Below, in pieces: positions 33,505 through 43,478 of a DNA stretch of 64,000 bases (positions are counted from its first letter, which is position 1; each line of letters opens with the position of its first letter). Position numbers and translations under genes: made by a program. The notes under the pieces are model-generated. The model had not been told where the DNA came from and did no database searches. It saw only the letters and a list, made by a program, of their open reading frames with translations. Origin of the DNA: Marvania coccoides (Eukaryota > Chlorophyta > Trebouxiophyceae > Chlorellales > Chlorellaceae); assembly GCA_963854735.1 (NCBI GenBank), contig OY978098.1, positions 1,121,501-1,185,500 of the forward strand, in the 5' to 3' direction.

Positions 33505-35095
33505 CTACATTTCTTCATCCCCGCCGCCGCCCCCGTCATCAAACTCATCGACCTCGATCTCCATATCGTCGTCCACCTCAACCAAAAAGTCTTGCAGCGT
33601 GTCTTCGTCGTACAAAATATCCGACTCGGTGGGGTCGTAGTCAGCGTCAACGTCGGCATCAAACACACCGCCGCCTTTGGCAAACTCAGAGTAGGCGCCT
33701 CCTCCCGCTCCAGCCCCCGCACTCGGATCACTCGGATCGCTGGACGCCGCTGCCGCCGCCGCCACCTCCGCCGCGTGCTCCAGCTCGCTCTGCGCTGTGC
33801 CGCCCTGCATCGTGGCCTGCACGATGTCCTCCGCGCTGGGTGAGCTCTCCACGACGTCCAGCACCACCAGCCGCTCCCGCAGCCGCAGCGTGAGCTTGTC
33901 TGGCGGGGTGTCTGCCGGCGCCACCCGCTTCACCTCCAGCCGCTCCACGCTGCGCGCCTCATTGTCCAGCAGAAACACCTGCTCCAAATCCAGCCGGTAG
34001 TCTTCGTTGTCGCACAGCGCTTTCATATTGGTCAGCACCTCCGCAGTCAGGCTGGTGGTCCCCGGCGGCAGCAGGCTCAGCGCTTCCAAGGTGTCCACCC
34101 CCAAAGACTCCAACGCCGCCAAGCTCAGCTCCCGCACGGCCGCCGCCACGTCCATGCGCATCCGGTTGGAATCCTCCTGCGCCGCCTGGATATGCGCGTT
34201 GATGCGCAGCGCCTCCTCTCGCATCTGCTGCACTCGAGCGATGCCCACAAGGCGCAGCCGCCTCTCCTCCTCCGTCTCCCCGTCGGCCGCCTCGTCAACA
34301 GGCTCATCCGGCACCACCCGCCCCGGCTGGTACGCCTGCTCCTCGATCTCCGCGATCCTCTCGGCCAGAACCTTCATCGCTCGCAGCGCCGCCGCCTCGT
34401 CCTCGCCGGCCAGCGTCGGGCGAAGCTCAGGCGGCAGGTAGGGCTGGAGGATGGGCACCAGGTAGTACTTTGTCACCCAAAACTGCTCCGGTCGGTCTTC
34501 GAAGATGTTGCCTTCGTTCTCAGCAATCCACGGCGTCGCCTGGAAGTGGCAGGGAGTTGACGGGAGGTCCCCCACTGCGGTGGCGCGCGTGGAGGCCCCT
34601 GTTTGGAGGTCCACGACAAAGGTGTCGGACAGGATGAGCGCGCCGTCTGCAGTCTGGGCCACCAGGAACTCGCAATGCTCCTGCAAGAGAGAGAGCGAGC
34701 GGGAAAATGATGGCAGGGAAATATTGAAGAATACTGTGGTAAAATAGGCCTTTCAATGTGAAGCCAAGATAAAAAGGTTTAAACGCAGTTATTGCTGGTC
34801 AAACCCAGATTTGTCGGTTGCGGAAAAGAAACGGAAGGGGGTAAAAAACTCATCGGCGCACCATAGGGAAGGAACGATAAGCTTCACGGCCAAGGGTCAG
34901 CTGTGTGGAGGGCTCTGCCTCCTCCGCGCTAGTGCTGGCCTCCGGGGCGTCCGCTGCGTAGCTGGGGCAGGCCCTGCGGGGTCGCCTCCTAGCTGGCTGC
35001 AGCGGGCGTCCGGGGCGGCTAGACACTGCTTGACGGCGGGCCATTTGCGGCATGCATAGCGCCCTCTGCTGAGTTCCCACGTCTCCAAGCTTCAT
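33505..35095 (-). CDS. Plastid-targeted conserved protein, unrecognised
   Basis: Two exons, 35095-34862 and 34680-33505, give 469 residues. Exon 1 reads as a transit peptide, rich in Arg, Ala, Ser and Pro with few acids (MARRQAVSSRPGRPLQPARR) before an acidic linker. The body begins EHCEFLVAQTADGALILSD and has AENEGNIFEDRPEQFWVTKY and a helical Arg/Glu-rich middle. The C-terminus is a long acidic tail (VEVDDDMEIEVDEFDDGG). The acceptor at 34681 and donor ATG|GTGCGC give phase 0. The exact start could be a later in-frame Met (MPQMARRQ). I do not recognise a named family and give no function. Confidence 0.7.
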
Positions 35096-36003
35096 TTGCA
35101 GGAGATCGTGGGGAGCAGGGCTGCGCCAATTGACAAAACAATGTAAAAATTGGTCGTCAGTGACGATTGTGTATGTTTTTAGTATTAAATCTCTCTCAAT
35201 GCGGCAAGGACCCCCGAATTCAAAACTAAATTATTTTGAACAATCAATCTGCATTGCGCACCATCGAGCTTGGCCGCCAAAGCGAGTGCCTTTGCCTTGA
35301 CCGCGCATTTTTTGCCTTCGACACTGCAGTGCACTGATTTCTTCACATAAAAAAACGTGCATTTTGTGGCAATTTTAAATTTCAAGAGTGCACAATCTAT
35401 GGCGCTACAGGGCAGCGGGAGCAGAAGCAACTCTTGCCAATTTCGAAGTTCAAATTTCGCCAAATTTCTTGCATCCAGAGGATTCATGGTGCTAAAGGCC
35501 TCTGAAATTCTTTTTAGAGATTCTCGTAGTCTGCTTGGTTACGAGCATTTCATAGTTTGCCATGCAATTTTTTTTCTCCTGCCGCTGGTTCACCGCCCCG
35601 CTGGAGTTTCCTCCGCAGAACAATCGTGCAAAGGAACCAGAAACCATGCACACATGAATATAAAACCCGAGGCACACGCTGCGGGGGATTAACATTGAGT
35701 TCTGGCGGGGCGTCAGTGATGCAGGGCGGTGGCGCTTAATGACTAGGGTGGCCATCTACAGCTGCGTAGACTGCGTACCAGCCGACGAATAGGGGCCATC
35801 CTCGAGTATGTATGGTCAGCATTGCCTCGCATGAAGAGCAAAAATGAGAGATTGAGAAAACGCTCATGACAGCCACTCGATTTTGAGAGAATGTCGAAAA
35901 TCGATTAGCCAGTGAGTTTTAATTTAATTGTTGAAATCGCCAAGAAAAGATCACAGCGCCGCGGCTAGCTGCATTGTTATTTTTTTTCAATAATATAAAA
36001 ATA
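35096..36003. other. Divergent spacer, 908 bp
   Basis: Separates the plastid-targeted unknown from the lumen pentapeptide gene. Mostly AT-rich with moderate-GC patches at 35250-35300 and 35590-35720. Short frames do not look coding. No RNA gene or repeat found. Confidence 0.5.
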
Positions 36004-36910
36004 ATGATCGCGCAGCAGATTGCACCCAACGTCCGGCCGTTCGCCGCGGCGCCTTCCACCCGCGCTGGAGCATCCCGTCGCGTACTAATGGCTTGCCAAG
36101 CGCAGCAGCTGTCTGTCTCGTGGCGCGATGGGGCTGCGGCGGCACTCCTGTCGGCAACACTGCTCTTTGCCCCACCAGCTCTGGCCGATCTCAACAAGTT
36201 TGAGTACGAGGAGGGCGGCGAGTTTGGACGCGGCACAGCTCAGCAGTACGGGGAAGCGGACGTCAAAGGCAGGGACTTTTCCAACCAAGACCTGCGCCGC
36301 TCAAATTTCACCTCTGCTGACTGCCGTGATGCCAACTTCAAAAACAGGTACAGCGGGCTAGAAAAATGCACAAATCAGCACCAGGCCCATAATCTGCTCT
36401 TTGTTAAACAGCACATGCGTATCGATTGATTTATTAATTAGTATATAATTTAGAAGCACGCTAGTTGTCTCCCTGCTGACCACTTCAGTCCTCTTTTCTT
36501 TGCCTTGCAGTAAGCTTGTGGGCGCCTACTTCATCAAGGCGGTGGTGGCGCGCGCCAACTTTGAGGGCGCCGACCTTTCCGACACTCTGATGGACCGTGC
36601 GGTCATCAACGAGGCCAACCTCCGCAACGCCATCCTGCAGCGGGCGATTTTCACTCGCTCAGACTTCGGAGGGGCCGACATTTACGGCGCGGACTTCTCC
36701 AACGCGCTGGTAGACAAGACGCAGCAGATGGCCATGTGCAAGTACGCTGACGGCGTAAACTCCATAACTGGCGTGTCGACGAGGAAAAGCCTGGCGTGCG
36801 GCAGCAAACGCGCCTTCAGGGCGTCCTCTCCGTCCAACCCCGAGGGCCCGCAGGTGGACGACTCCGAGAAGGAGGCCTTCCGCTCCTCGCAGGCAGTCTA
36901 CCGAGACTAG
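36004..36910 (+). CDS. Thylakoid-lumen pentapeptide-repeat protein (TL17-like)
   Basis: Two exons, 36004-36347 and 36511-36910, give 247 residues. The N-terminus has a stromal transit peptide followed by a lumen-targeting hydrophobic segment ending in an Ala-x-Ala site (LLSATLLFAPPALA), so the mature protein starts near DLNKFEYEEGG. The core is a right-handed pentapeptide helix: DFSNQDLRRSNFTSADCRDA, NFEGADLSDTLMDRAVINEA, NLRNAILQRAIFTRSDFGGA. The end CKYADGVNSITGVSTRKSLAC matches the C-terminus of Arabidopsis At5g53490-type lumen proteins. Function of the family is unclear. The start chosen is the first ATG giving MIAQQIAPNVRPF. Confidence 0.92.
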
Positions 36911-37037
36911 AGACACACAGACAAAGAAGACCCGCAATTTTGCTTTTATTTTTATTACCTTGATTTCCCTTTTCATTTTTTTCGATTTTCCAGAGTGATG
37001 ACGGCAATTTTAAATTATAACAAATCAAGCAGCGTTG

Positions 37038-38811
37038 TCACAGTGGGTTGACGGGCGCTTTGGCCTTTGCCGTGGTTTCTTTCAACTCGATCCACCGACT
37101 AAAGTACTCAGTCGACCGCATCTGCTGCTGCCACAGCATCGCCGCCACAAAATCGTCAGCTCGCCGGGTGTCCCGCACCACCTTCAACCGCCCATACACC
37201 GCGTCATGCACCTCCGCCAACCGCCCCTCCTTCGCATACAATTCCTGGAGCAACTCAAACCCCCGCCTCTGACACCCCGCCCACAACTGCATGTCGCTGT
37301 ACAACCTCGTGGCGTCCGCTGCAACGCCCTCAGCGTCGGTCCCACCGTCTAAACCGCCCCAGGACCCCCCGCTGTCGGCGCCGTCTTTCATTCCTTCGGA
37401 GCCAATTGGCGTCGTGGTCACCGGCAGGCCATGAAACCAGGAGTCGACCACTTTGCCCTTCAGCCCTGCGCCGAAACGCAGGGGCGCCAGACACACTCGG
37501 TACTGCGTCATTATGGCCTCCAGGGAAGGGGCGAAACCCTTCAGGTGCACGCCATCTTTCTGCGAGCGTGAAACGAGCAAGACGTTTATTGAGAAACCGC
37601 ACGTCTAGTTTCTTAGAGAGAAAAAATCTAGAAAGGATGCAGAGACAACAAAATAAATACATGTATTAGGATTGCGTGTTCCTCGGGCCTTTCCGTCATT
37701 AATTGCCCTAGTGGCGCTAAGCTTGGGGCAAGAGCCTTGATTTTTCTTCATTCCTCACCGGCCTGTGAAATCGCGACGCTGACTGTGGGGCGTACGACCC
37801 GTAGATGTGCAGCTCGGGTTTTTCTTCGCCAGCAGCGAGGGTCCCTGCCGCCGCCAGCGCTTGCCTCACTTTGGGCCACACCTCGCTGCAGGCCCACTCC
37901 ACCGAGTCGGCGTTGGGCGGGTGCCTAAAGTTGCCAATCATTAGAAAGTGCCGCCTTTGGTCGTAGCTTGGGGCCGAACCTTCATGCGGCGATGGCGGCG
38001 AGAAGAAAGGCGCCTGAAAAAAAAATTGAAATTGAAATTTGGATAGTAAAAAAAATGGAAATTTCATAGGGTGACTAAAAAGAGCGCATTAACAATATTC
38101 ATCGCTTCTCACCAACGCAAGGCGCTCTTCAGGTATTCTATAGTGGTCTTTCAGCATTCTCTCCTCGACCGGTGAGCACACCAACGTGAGGTCGCAACGG
38201 TGCATAGCAGCCAGTTCGCGCAGCAGACATGTCCGCGATGCGGCGTCAGGGCGGCACGCCACGATCGCCTCCATGCTCGCCCCCTCTTTCGCCAGCTGCC
38301 GCCTGGCTTCCCTCAAAAAATGAACGTCTTGCATGTCAAGGACGGTCAGAGCGTCAGGCGCGAGGTTTCTCAACCCCCAACTGAACATTTCTTCGGCGTA
38401 GAAGCGGTCAAACACCACGATGGCGGGGCGGGAGTCCTCAATAACTTCTGCAAATGCGCCTTCATTGTTGGGAGGGCACTCGTAAACGGAGACGCCCTCT
38501 GATTGAATCAAAGCGGTGTGTTCGTTGACAGTGGAGGTGCTCAAGTAGCTGACTGGGTGGCCCCGCTGCTGGAAGCTCGCGATGAGGTCGCTGGTGCGCA
38601 CGCCGGCCGCCGACGAGGAGCGCTCAGGCCACACTGTGCTGATAAACAGCACGCCTTCGGCGCTTGCCGATGTGAAGACGCATCTTCTGGGTGATGCAAT
38701 GCACAGTTTTGTCGTCAAGCGGAATGCTTGAGCGTGTAATCGAAATATTCGACAGTTAATCATATCACAAGCGGTGCCACGGAGCGAATTTTTAGGCGCA
38801 AGGCACCTCAT
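37038..38811 (-). CDS. Glycosyltransferase with a GT4/GT-B C-terminal domain
   Basis: Three exons, 38811-38113, 38013-37759 and 37559-37038, give 491 residues. The C-terminal nucleotide-sugar domain has FLMIGNFRHPPNADSVEW, LHIYGSYAPQSASRFHRP, then FAPSLEAIMTQYRVCLAPLR, FGAGLKGKVVDSWFHGLPV and TTTPIGSEGM, matching the donor-binding Rossmann half of GT4-like enzymes. The N-terminal half has VLFISTVWPERSSSAAGVRT, an acceptor-domain start. Both introns were set by family continuity. The first ~45 residues (MRCLAPKNSLRG) may target an organelle or the secretory pathway, but no clear anchor is present. Donor and acceptor are unknown. Confidence 0.87.
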
Positions 38812-39342
38812 TTCACTTGTTGAGATTTTAAATATTTTTTAAATTGGCTGAAATTGCCTTAGAAATTCAAATTATTGCTTTTCGAAAGGAGCAGCCTCTT
38901 TTTTTTATTTCGTTCTCGCAATCCAACCAGTTTCAAAGGCTTTGTCGCTTACATGTTGATGTAAAATGACAACATTTGGCGATAAAGCTCGCTCCTTTGG
39001 CTCTCTGCTATCTCTGAAGCAAATTTATATTTCACCGCCAGCTGCAACAGTGCCAAGTGGGAGGGAGCAGCTCTGAAGGAAAAAGGCTGGGCAGGGGTAA
39101 CGCAGCTGCACATTTTATAAACATGATAATTTAGCACGATTTTTGGTAACTCGTTTAATCCCTAATATGCGCTGCTATTGCGACTACTTGTCTCCGCCGC
39201 AACAGCCAAATATACAGCCTGCACGACCCTCTCCCACAGCTGCTTTCTCCAAAATAAATATATTTAGAAACTTTTTATTTTCCAAAATACACAGATTCAA
39301 AAAAAATGTTAAAAGTTAAAATGAATGAACATTTTCAGGCAA
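38812..39342. other. Spacer with one weak exon-like stretch
   Basis: 531 bp, mostly AT-rich. On the minus strand 39076-38952 shows a TTTTTCCTTCAG acceptor-like word followed by a frame reading LALLQLAVKYKFASEIAESQ and a stop, but no upstream exon is found. Left unannotated. Confidence 0.4.
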
Positions 39343-40083
39343 TCAGCCCAGCGGCTTGAATTTCCGCACAGCCTTCAGCTCCGCCAGCCGCCTCTTGTCC
39401 TCCTCAAACTTATGCCGCAGCTCCAGCAGCTCGCTGCGCCGCTTGTCCCGCTGCTGAAACCGGTAAAAGTCGCCGTGCTCGGCCGTGCGTTTGGCCGCCC
39501 CCCGTGCCGTTGCCGCCGCCGCTGCCACGCCGCCCACCACCACCCCGCTGTCGTCCGCGTTCTTCTTCCTGCCCTTGTGCCGCTGCACCACCGTCCACCC
39601 GTCGCCCTCCATCGCCCGCAGCGCCTCTTCTTTCCTCCTTTCTTCTTGTTTATCAAACGCTGCCATCCAGTCGTCCAGCTCCGCCTGCAGCTCCACATTG
39701 CCGGGTTTCTCCGCCTTGTGCGCTTCAACCCACGACTTCAGCCCAAAGTGGCCCTCCGGGGGGCCCAGGTCCAGCTGCAAGGTCTTTCCTTTTGCTGCCG
39801 CTCTCAACGCCGCTTCTCTGCCCTTTTTGGAGGCGTAGAGTATGACGGCAGACAGGCGGGAGCCGTGCATGGCGGCGCGCTCGACCTCCCCAAACCGGGA
39901 GAACAGCTCCAGCAGCGCGCCCTCGTTGAGTTCGTAGGGGAGGCCGGCAACGAAGATGGCACACCCAGCGGGGAGGGTGCCCTGGGCGGACTGCGGCTTG
40001 AGGTAGAGGTGGCGCACGGTGTCTGAGCCGCGGCGTGGCTTTATTTTCAGCACGCTGTAGCTAACGCTGGGCCGCTCCTCCAT
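39343..40083 (-). CDS. RRP7: Ribosomal RNA processing protein 7
   Basis: Rrp7 works in early 18S rRNA processing within the UtpC/CURI complex. Single exon, 246 residues. An RRM-like N-terminal domain includes LFVANLP-type IFVAGLPYELNEGALLELFS. The diagnostic Rrp7 C-terminus is present: GDFYRFQQRDKRRSELLELR, KFEEDKRRLAELKAVRKFKP. The linker carries DGWTVVQRHKGRKK, also typical, and an Ala/Gly run. Start MEERPSVSYSVLKIK is the first in-frame Met and fits the family. It is divergent from RimM; the shared 222-bp spacer has a 17-base A run at 40114-40130. Confidence 0.93.
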   Translation of the reverse strand: MEERPSVSYSVLKIKPRRGSDTVRHLYLKPQSAQGTLPAGCAIFVAGLPYELNEGALLELFSRFGEVERAAMHGSRLSAVILYASKKGREAALRAAAKGKTLQLDLGPPEGHFGLKSWVEAHKAEKPGNVELQAELDDWMAAFDKQEERRKEEALRAMEGDGWTVVQRHKGRKKNADDSGVVVGGVAAAAATARGAAKRTAEHGDFYRFQQRDKRRSELLELRHKFEEDKRRLAELKAVRKFKPLG

Positions 40084-40305
40084 TTTCCCAGTATATTATT
40101 ATTTTCGAGATGCAAAAAAAAAAAAAAAAAGTTTGAGAAGAAAAACGATGCGTTTGCGCTGTGAGAACCTTGATACTCAGTCAAGGATATAAAAATTGTA
40201 TGCAAAATTCAAAATGAACAGACCTTTTTTGACTCGCGCTCCCTTGAAACCCAATTCGCTCTCCGCCTCCTAGCCGCTTTTGCAAAGTTTGAAAGATTTA
40301 TTGTG

Positions 40306-41355
40306 ATGGCGATGGTACTTCAGACACCTGTCAGCCGGGCTGTGCGGCAATACGATGCTCCCAGCACCAGCGGACGGCCATTCACATCCCAATTTCCCAC
40401 AGCATATGCAAACGCCCGTCGTTTCCCGCGAAACCAACCTCTCGGCACCCTCCGCCCCACTCGCCGCCAATCCACAATTCATGCAGCCAGCGAGGACGCC
40501 CCCAGCTCTCCTCCCTCTACTGCCGCCGCTGCCCCACCGCCGCCGCCAGCAAGGTCCAAAGCTGCAAAAAAGGAGGAGTGGATCCAGGTGGGCGTGGTGG
40601 GCCCCGCACACGGCGTTCGCGGCGAGTTCAAGTGCCAGCCCCTCACCGATTCGGCAGAAGAGCGGCTGGGCGAGCCAGGCCCCCGCTGGCTGCAGGCGCC
40701 GCCGCCCAAGATCGGCCGCAGAAAAGCGCCTCCCCCGGTGCCGGTGGAGCTCGAGTGGGGGCGCACCTCGGTGTCCAAGGGGCGGGAGGTGTGGCTGGTG
40801 AAGCTGGAGGGCATCGAGAGTCCCGAAGATGCCGCCACCGTTCGGGGGCATTTGCTGCTGATTCCGACGTCAGCGCGGGAGCCGCTGGAGGACGAAGACG
40901 AGTTTTACGTGCAGGAATTGATTGGACTGCGGGTGGAGATGCTGGCGAGCGGTGAGGAGGTGGGGACAGTGGTTGACATGTTTGACGGCACCGGCACCCA
41001 CGACGTGCTGCGAATCGAGCTGGCGCAAGGGTACCGCGGCAGCACGAGCGAGGAATCCGCAGCTGAGGAGAGCGGCGATGACAGCGGGGGGCCTCGACAA
41101 GTTTTGCTTCCGTTTGCCAAGGAGCTGGTTCCTGTGGTTGACATGGCGGCAGGGGTGATGCGTGTGGTGCCACCCGAGGGGCTGTTTGAACTGGCCAGAG
41201 CGGCGCCTGCGAAACGGGCCAGGCGAAAGGAGAGCGCGGGGAAACGGGAGAAGCGGCGGCCGAAGAAGCAGCAGGGTGAGGGAGAAGAAGCCTCAGTTGA
41301 GGATGGAGCGGCAGGCGGAAATGACGGTGGTGGTATTGCGACTGCGAGCGAATGA
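40306..41355 (+). CDS. RIMM: RimM-like 16S rRNA processing factor, plastid-targeted
   Basis: RimM assists 30S head assembly, here presumably of the plastid ribosome. Single exon, 349 residues. The N-terminal ~85 residues are Ser/Arg/Pro/Ala-rich transit sequence. The RimM barrel begins at WIQVGVVGPAHGVRGEFKCQ, a near-canonical start, and the PRC-like second half shows DEDEFYVQELIGLRVEM, EEVGTVVDMFDGTGTHDVL and LLPFAKELVPVVD. A Lys/Arg-rich then Glu/Gly-rich tail of ~60 residues is extra. The start is the ATG at 40306; the in-frame GTG at 40303 is ignored. Plants have the same plastid factor. Confidence 0.93.
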   Translation: MAMVLQTPVSRAVRQYDAPSTSGRPFTSQFPTAYANARRFPRNQPLGTLRPTRRQSTIHAASEDAPSSPPSTAAAAPPPPPARSKAAKKEEWIQVGVVGPAHGVRGEFKCQPLTDSAEERLGEPGPRWLQAPPPKIGRRKAPPPVPVELEWGRTSVSKGREVWLVKLEGIESPEDAATVRGHLLLIPTSAREPLEDEDEFYVQELIGLRVEMLASGEEVGTVVDMFDGTGTHDVLRIELAQGYRGSTSEESAAEESGDDSGGPRQVLLPFAKELVPVVDMAAGVMRVVPPEGLFELARAAPAKRARRKESAGKREKRRPKKQQGEGEEASVEDGAAGGNDGGGIATASE

Positions 41356-41425
41356 GTTGTCTGTAGCTATATAAAGTATATATAGAAAGGCGTGTCAGAG
41401 TTTATAAAAAATTTACTTAGAAAAA

Positions 41426-41608
41426 ATGTTTCACATCCCCAGAGTGCTCTGCATGCTCTGCAACCACGTCTTCGAAGCAGCAACACCAACCCAGCAGATG
41501 CCCAGATGGAAGGCTGAGCTGCTGAGCGCGCAGAAATCCAGGAGCAGCATGCCGAGGGGGGGAAACGCAGGCGCTGGAGGGTTTTTTGGGGGAGGCCCTT
41601 GGGGGTAA
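41426..41608 (+). CDS. Small ORF, 60 aa, unrecognised
   Basis: A complete ATG-to-stop frame 70 bp past the RimM stop. It has GC-rich third positions like the real genes, a Cys pair near the start (RVLCMLCNH), a basic middle and a Gly/Phe-rich end (GAGGFFGGGPWG). The opposite strand also has an open frame, but its first half has AT-rich third positions. No family recognised; it might be part of the RimM 3' UTR. Confidence 0.4.
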   Translation: MFHIPRVLCMLCNHVFEAATPTQQMPRWKAELLSAQKSRSSMPRGGNAGAGGFFGGGPWG

Positions 41609-42156
41609 TTTCTCGTTCCGGCGGACGAAATTAGGGAGAATTTGGTCCGGGTGTGAGAAATTGGTGAAACGTTCATATTTGTAGCATTTCACCTCTGTTT
41701 ACATGTTGTGTGTTTATTTAATGCATAATTATGGAGGATTTCGTGAGGGGATAATTTCTTCTTGCGTGGTGCGGCTTCAAGCAGTGTTTATGCAGCCCAG
41801 TACATATACGTAAGGGTAAAATTTAACGAGATTGCGTAGCGAAGCGACCAGCTATTTAGATAGAGTGAATGAGCCAGAATGGCGACGCAATAAATGGCGG
41901 TGGTTGCCGTAATCAGACTCAGACAACAAACACAAATGCTTAAATGCTGGTACCCTTTCAAGTTTTACACAGAGGTTTAGGCATTATTTATCCATCATAA
42001 TGGCGGTATTCAGTCTGAGCACTGCATGCCGTTCTAAACATTCATTCCTAATACAGCTACCTAATAAAACAACACTGCTGCTGTGCATGTACACATTCGT
42101 ATCATGTTCCCTCACCATCACCATCCTAAATCTCCTCCCTCTTTTCCCTCACAAAA
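41609..42156. other. Convergent spacer before the Qa-SNARE
   Basis: 548 bp of AT-rich DNA, the 3' flank of the syntaxin gene. No gene or repeat identified. Confidence 0.5.
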
Positions 42157-43073
42157 TCACGCCAGGATAATGAGCAGCAGGACGCCCACCGCCCCCGCCG
42201 CCAGCGCCATCAAAAAGCACCACGTCTTGCGCGACCGCCGCTGGCTGCGCTCCGCGCGCACGATCTGCACGTGCGCGTCCTGCGTGCGCGTGGCTGCCCT
42301 CGTGATATTGCTCTCAATGTCATCCAGCATCTCCCCTTGGTCGTGCACAAGCACCGCCAAATCCTGAAAGATCTGGTGCACCTCGCCGATCTGGCCGGTG
42401 ATCTCGGTGATGGCGTGGTCGCGCTCCTCAATCAGCGCGTCGTTGAACTGCAGCTGCCCCTCCACCCGCAGCAGCTCCTGTTTGTGCTGCGCTTCCAGGA
42501 GCGCCTGCGCCTCCAGGTCCGCTGCGGCTGAGGCGCCGTCCTCCTCCGCTGCCGCTGCGTTCCCTGCTGCTGTTGCTGCTGCTGCTGCTTCTGCTGAGCG
42601 TGGCAGGCTGGCGGCTTCCTTTTCTCGGGCGCTGCTGAGCAAGCGCTCGGAGTTTTTCAAAAGGCCCTGGAAATCTCGCATGATCTTCTGGGTGGCGGTG
42701 GAGTCCTTGGTGGGGTGGGAGGACACAACATCGCGAAACTGCTGCGCCAGCTCGCCAAAACGGTGGGTGTTGCCTGCAATGCGGCGGCGGAGGTCAGGCG
42801 TATCGCCGGCAGTGCCCAGCCGCGCGACATCGTCTCGCAGCCGGTTGAAGGCGGTCACAGCCCGAAACTGAATGCCGCGAAGCTCCTGATTGGCCTTATC
42901 CCCGCCGGGGGCAGCGCCCTTTGAACTTAAGTTTGCCATTTCCCTGTCCAAACCCTGCTTGGGAAATGCGTATCAAAACAGGTGTGTTAAGGAGGCGCAG
43001 GCGCGACAATTTTTGACAAAGAGCTGGGTTTATGCGTACAAGTATTAACGGCAGCGCTCACCTCTTTGGCCAT
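42157..43073 (-). CDS. Qa-SNARE, syntaxin 7/SYP2 (Pep12) type
   Basis: Qa-SNAREs of this group drive fusion at late endosomes and the vacuole. Exon 1 is only 12 nt (43073-43062, MAKE) and exon 2 is 42954-42157, giving 269 residues. The N-terminal Habc helices include FRAVTAFNRLRDDVARLG and QKIMRDFQGLLKNSERLL. An Ala-rich linker is followed by the SNARE motif IEERDHAITEITGQIGEVHQ and VHDQGEMLDDIESNI, whose Gln is the zero-layer residue. The C-terminus is a tail anchor (LMALAAGAVGVLLLIILA). The tiny first exon is supported by a GTGAGC donor, an AAGCAG acceptor and phase 0, and it removes the need for a non-ATG start. Confidence 0.92.
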
Positions 43074-43478
43074 TGACGAGGGGAAAAGGTTTACGATTTT
43101 TTAATTATTCAACGCGTTGCCCTCCTTCTCGCCGTGGCTGTGTGAGCAAGCAGAACGCTTGGAGGGTCTCCACAATTACTCTTAAATTTTATAATGAGTT
43201 TTTCGTGCGTAGCTGGCAAAAACTGCTGAGGAACGAAAGAACGCTTGAAACGACAACTCGACTCAATTGGAGGAGCCTCGCACAAATTCAAAGGCGCAAA
43301 TTATGGTTTTGATACAGTAATGATCCTGTGCTGGGACGACGAGATCACATTTCCCCTTTTTGTTCAAATTTTCGTCTGTTTGATTTTCAACGCTCCTTGA
43401 AAGGCAGTGTTCACTACATTGATTCCGGCAGCCATGGTGCATTTGTGACGTACACGGCATTCAGTAGTTGTAGCGCTA
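43074..43478. other. Divergent spacer SNARE / IBtk-like
   Basis: 405 bp holding two opposed promoters. No motif, RNA gene or repeat stands out. Confidence 0.5.

Noticed and set aside
38949..39137. Possible terminal exon on the minus strand
   Set aside because: It has an acceptor-like site and a protein-like 37-residue frame, but no upstream exon or start could be found.
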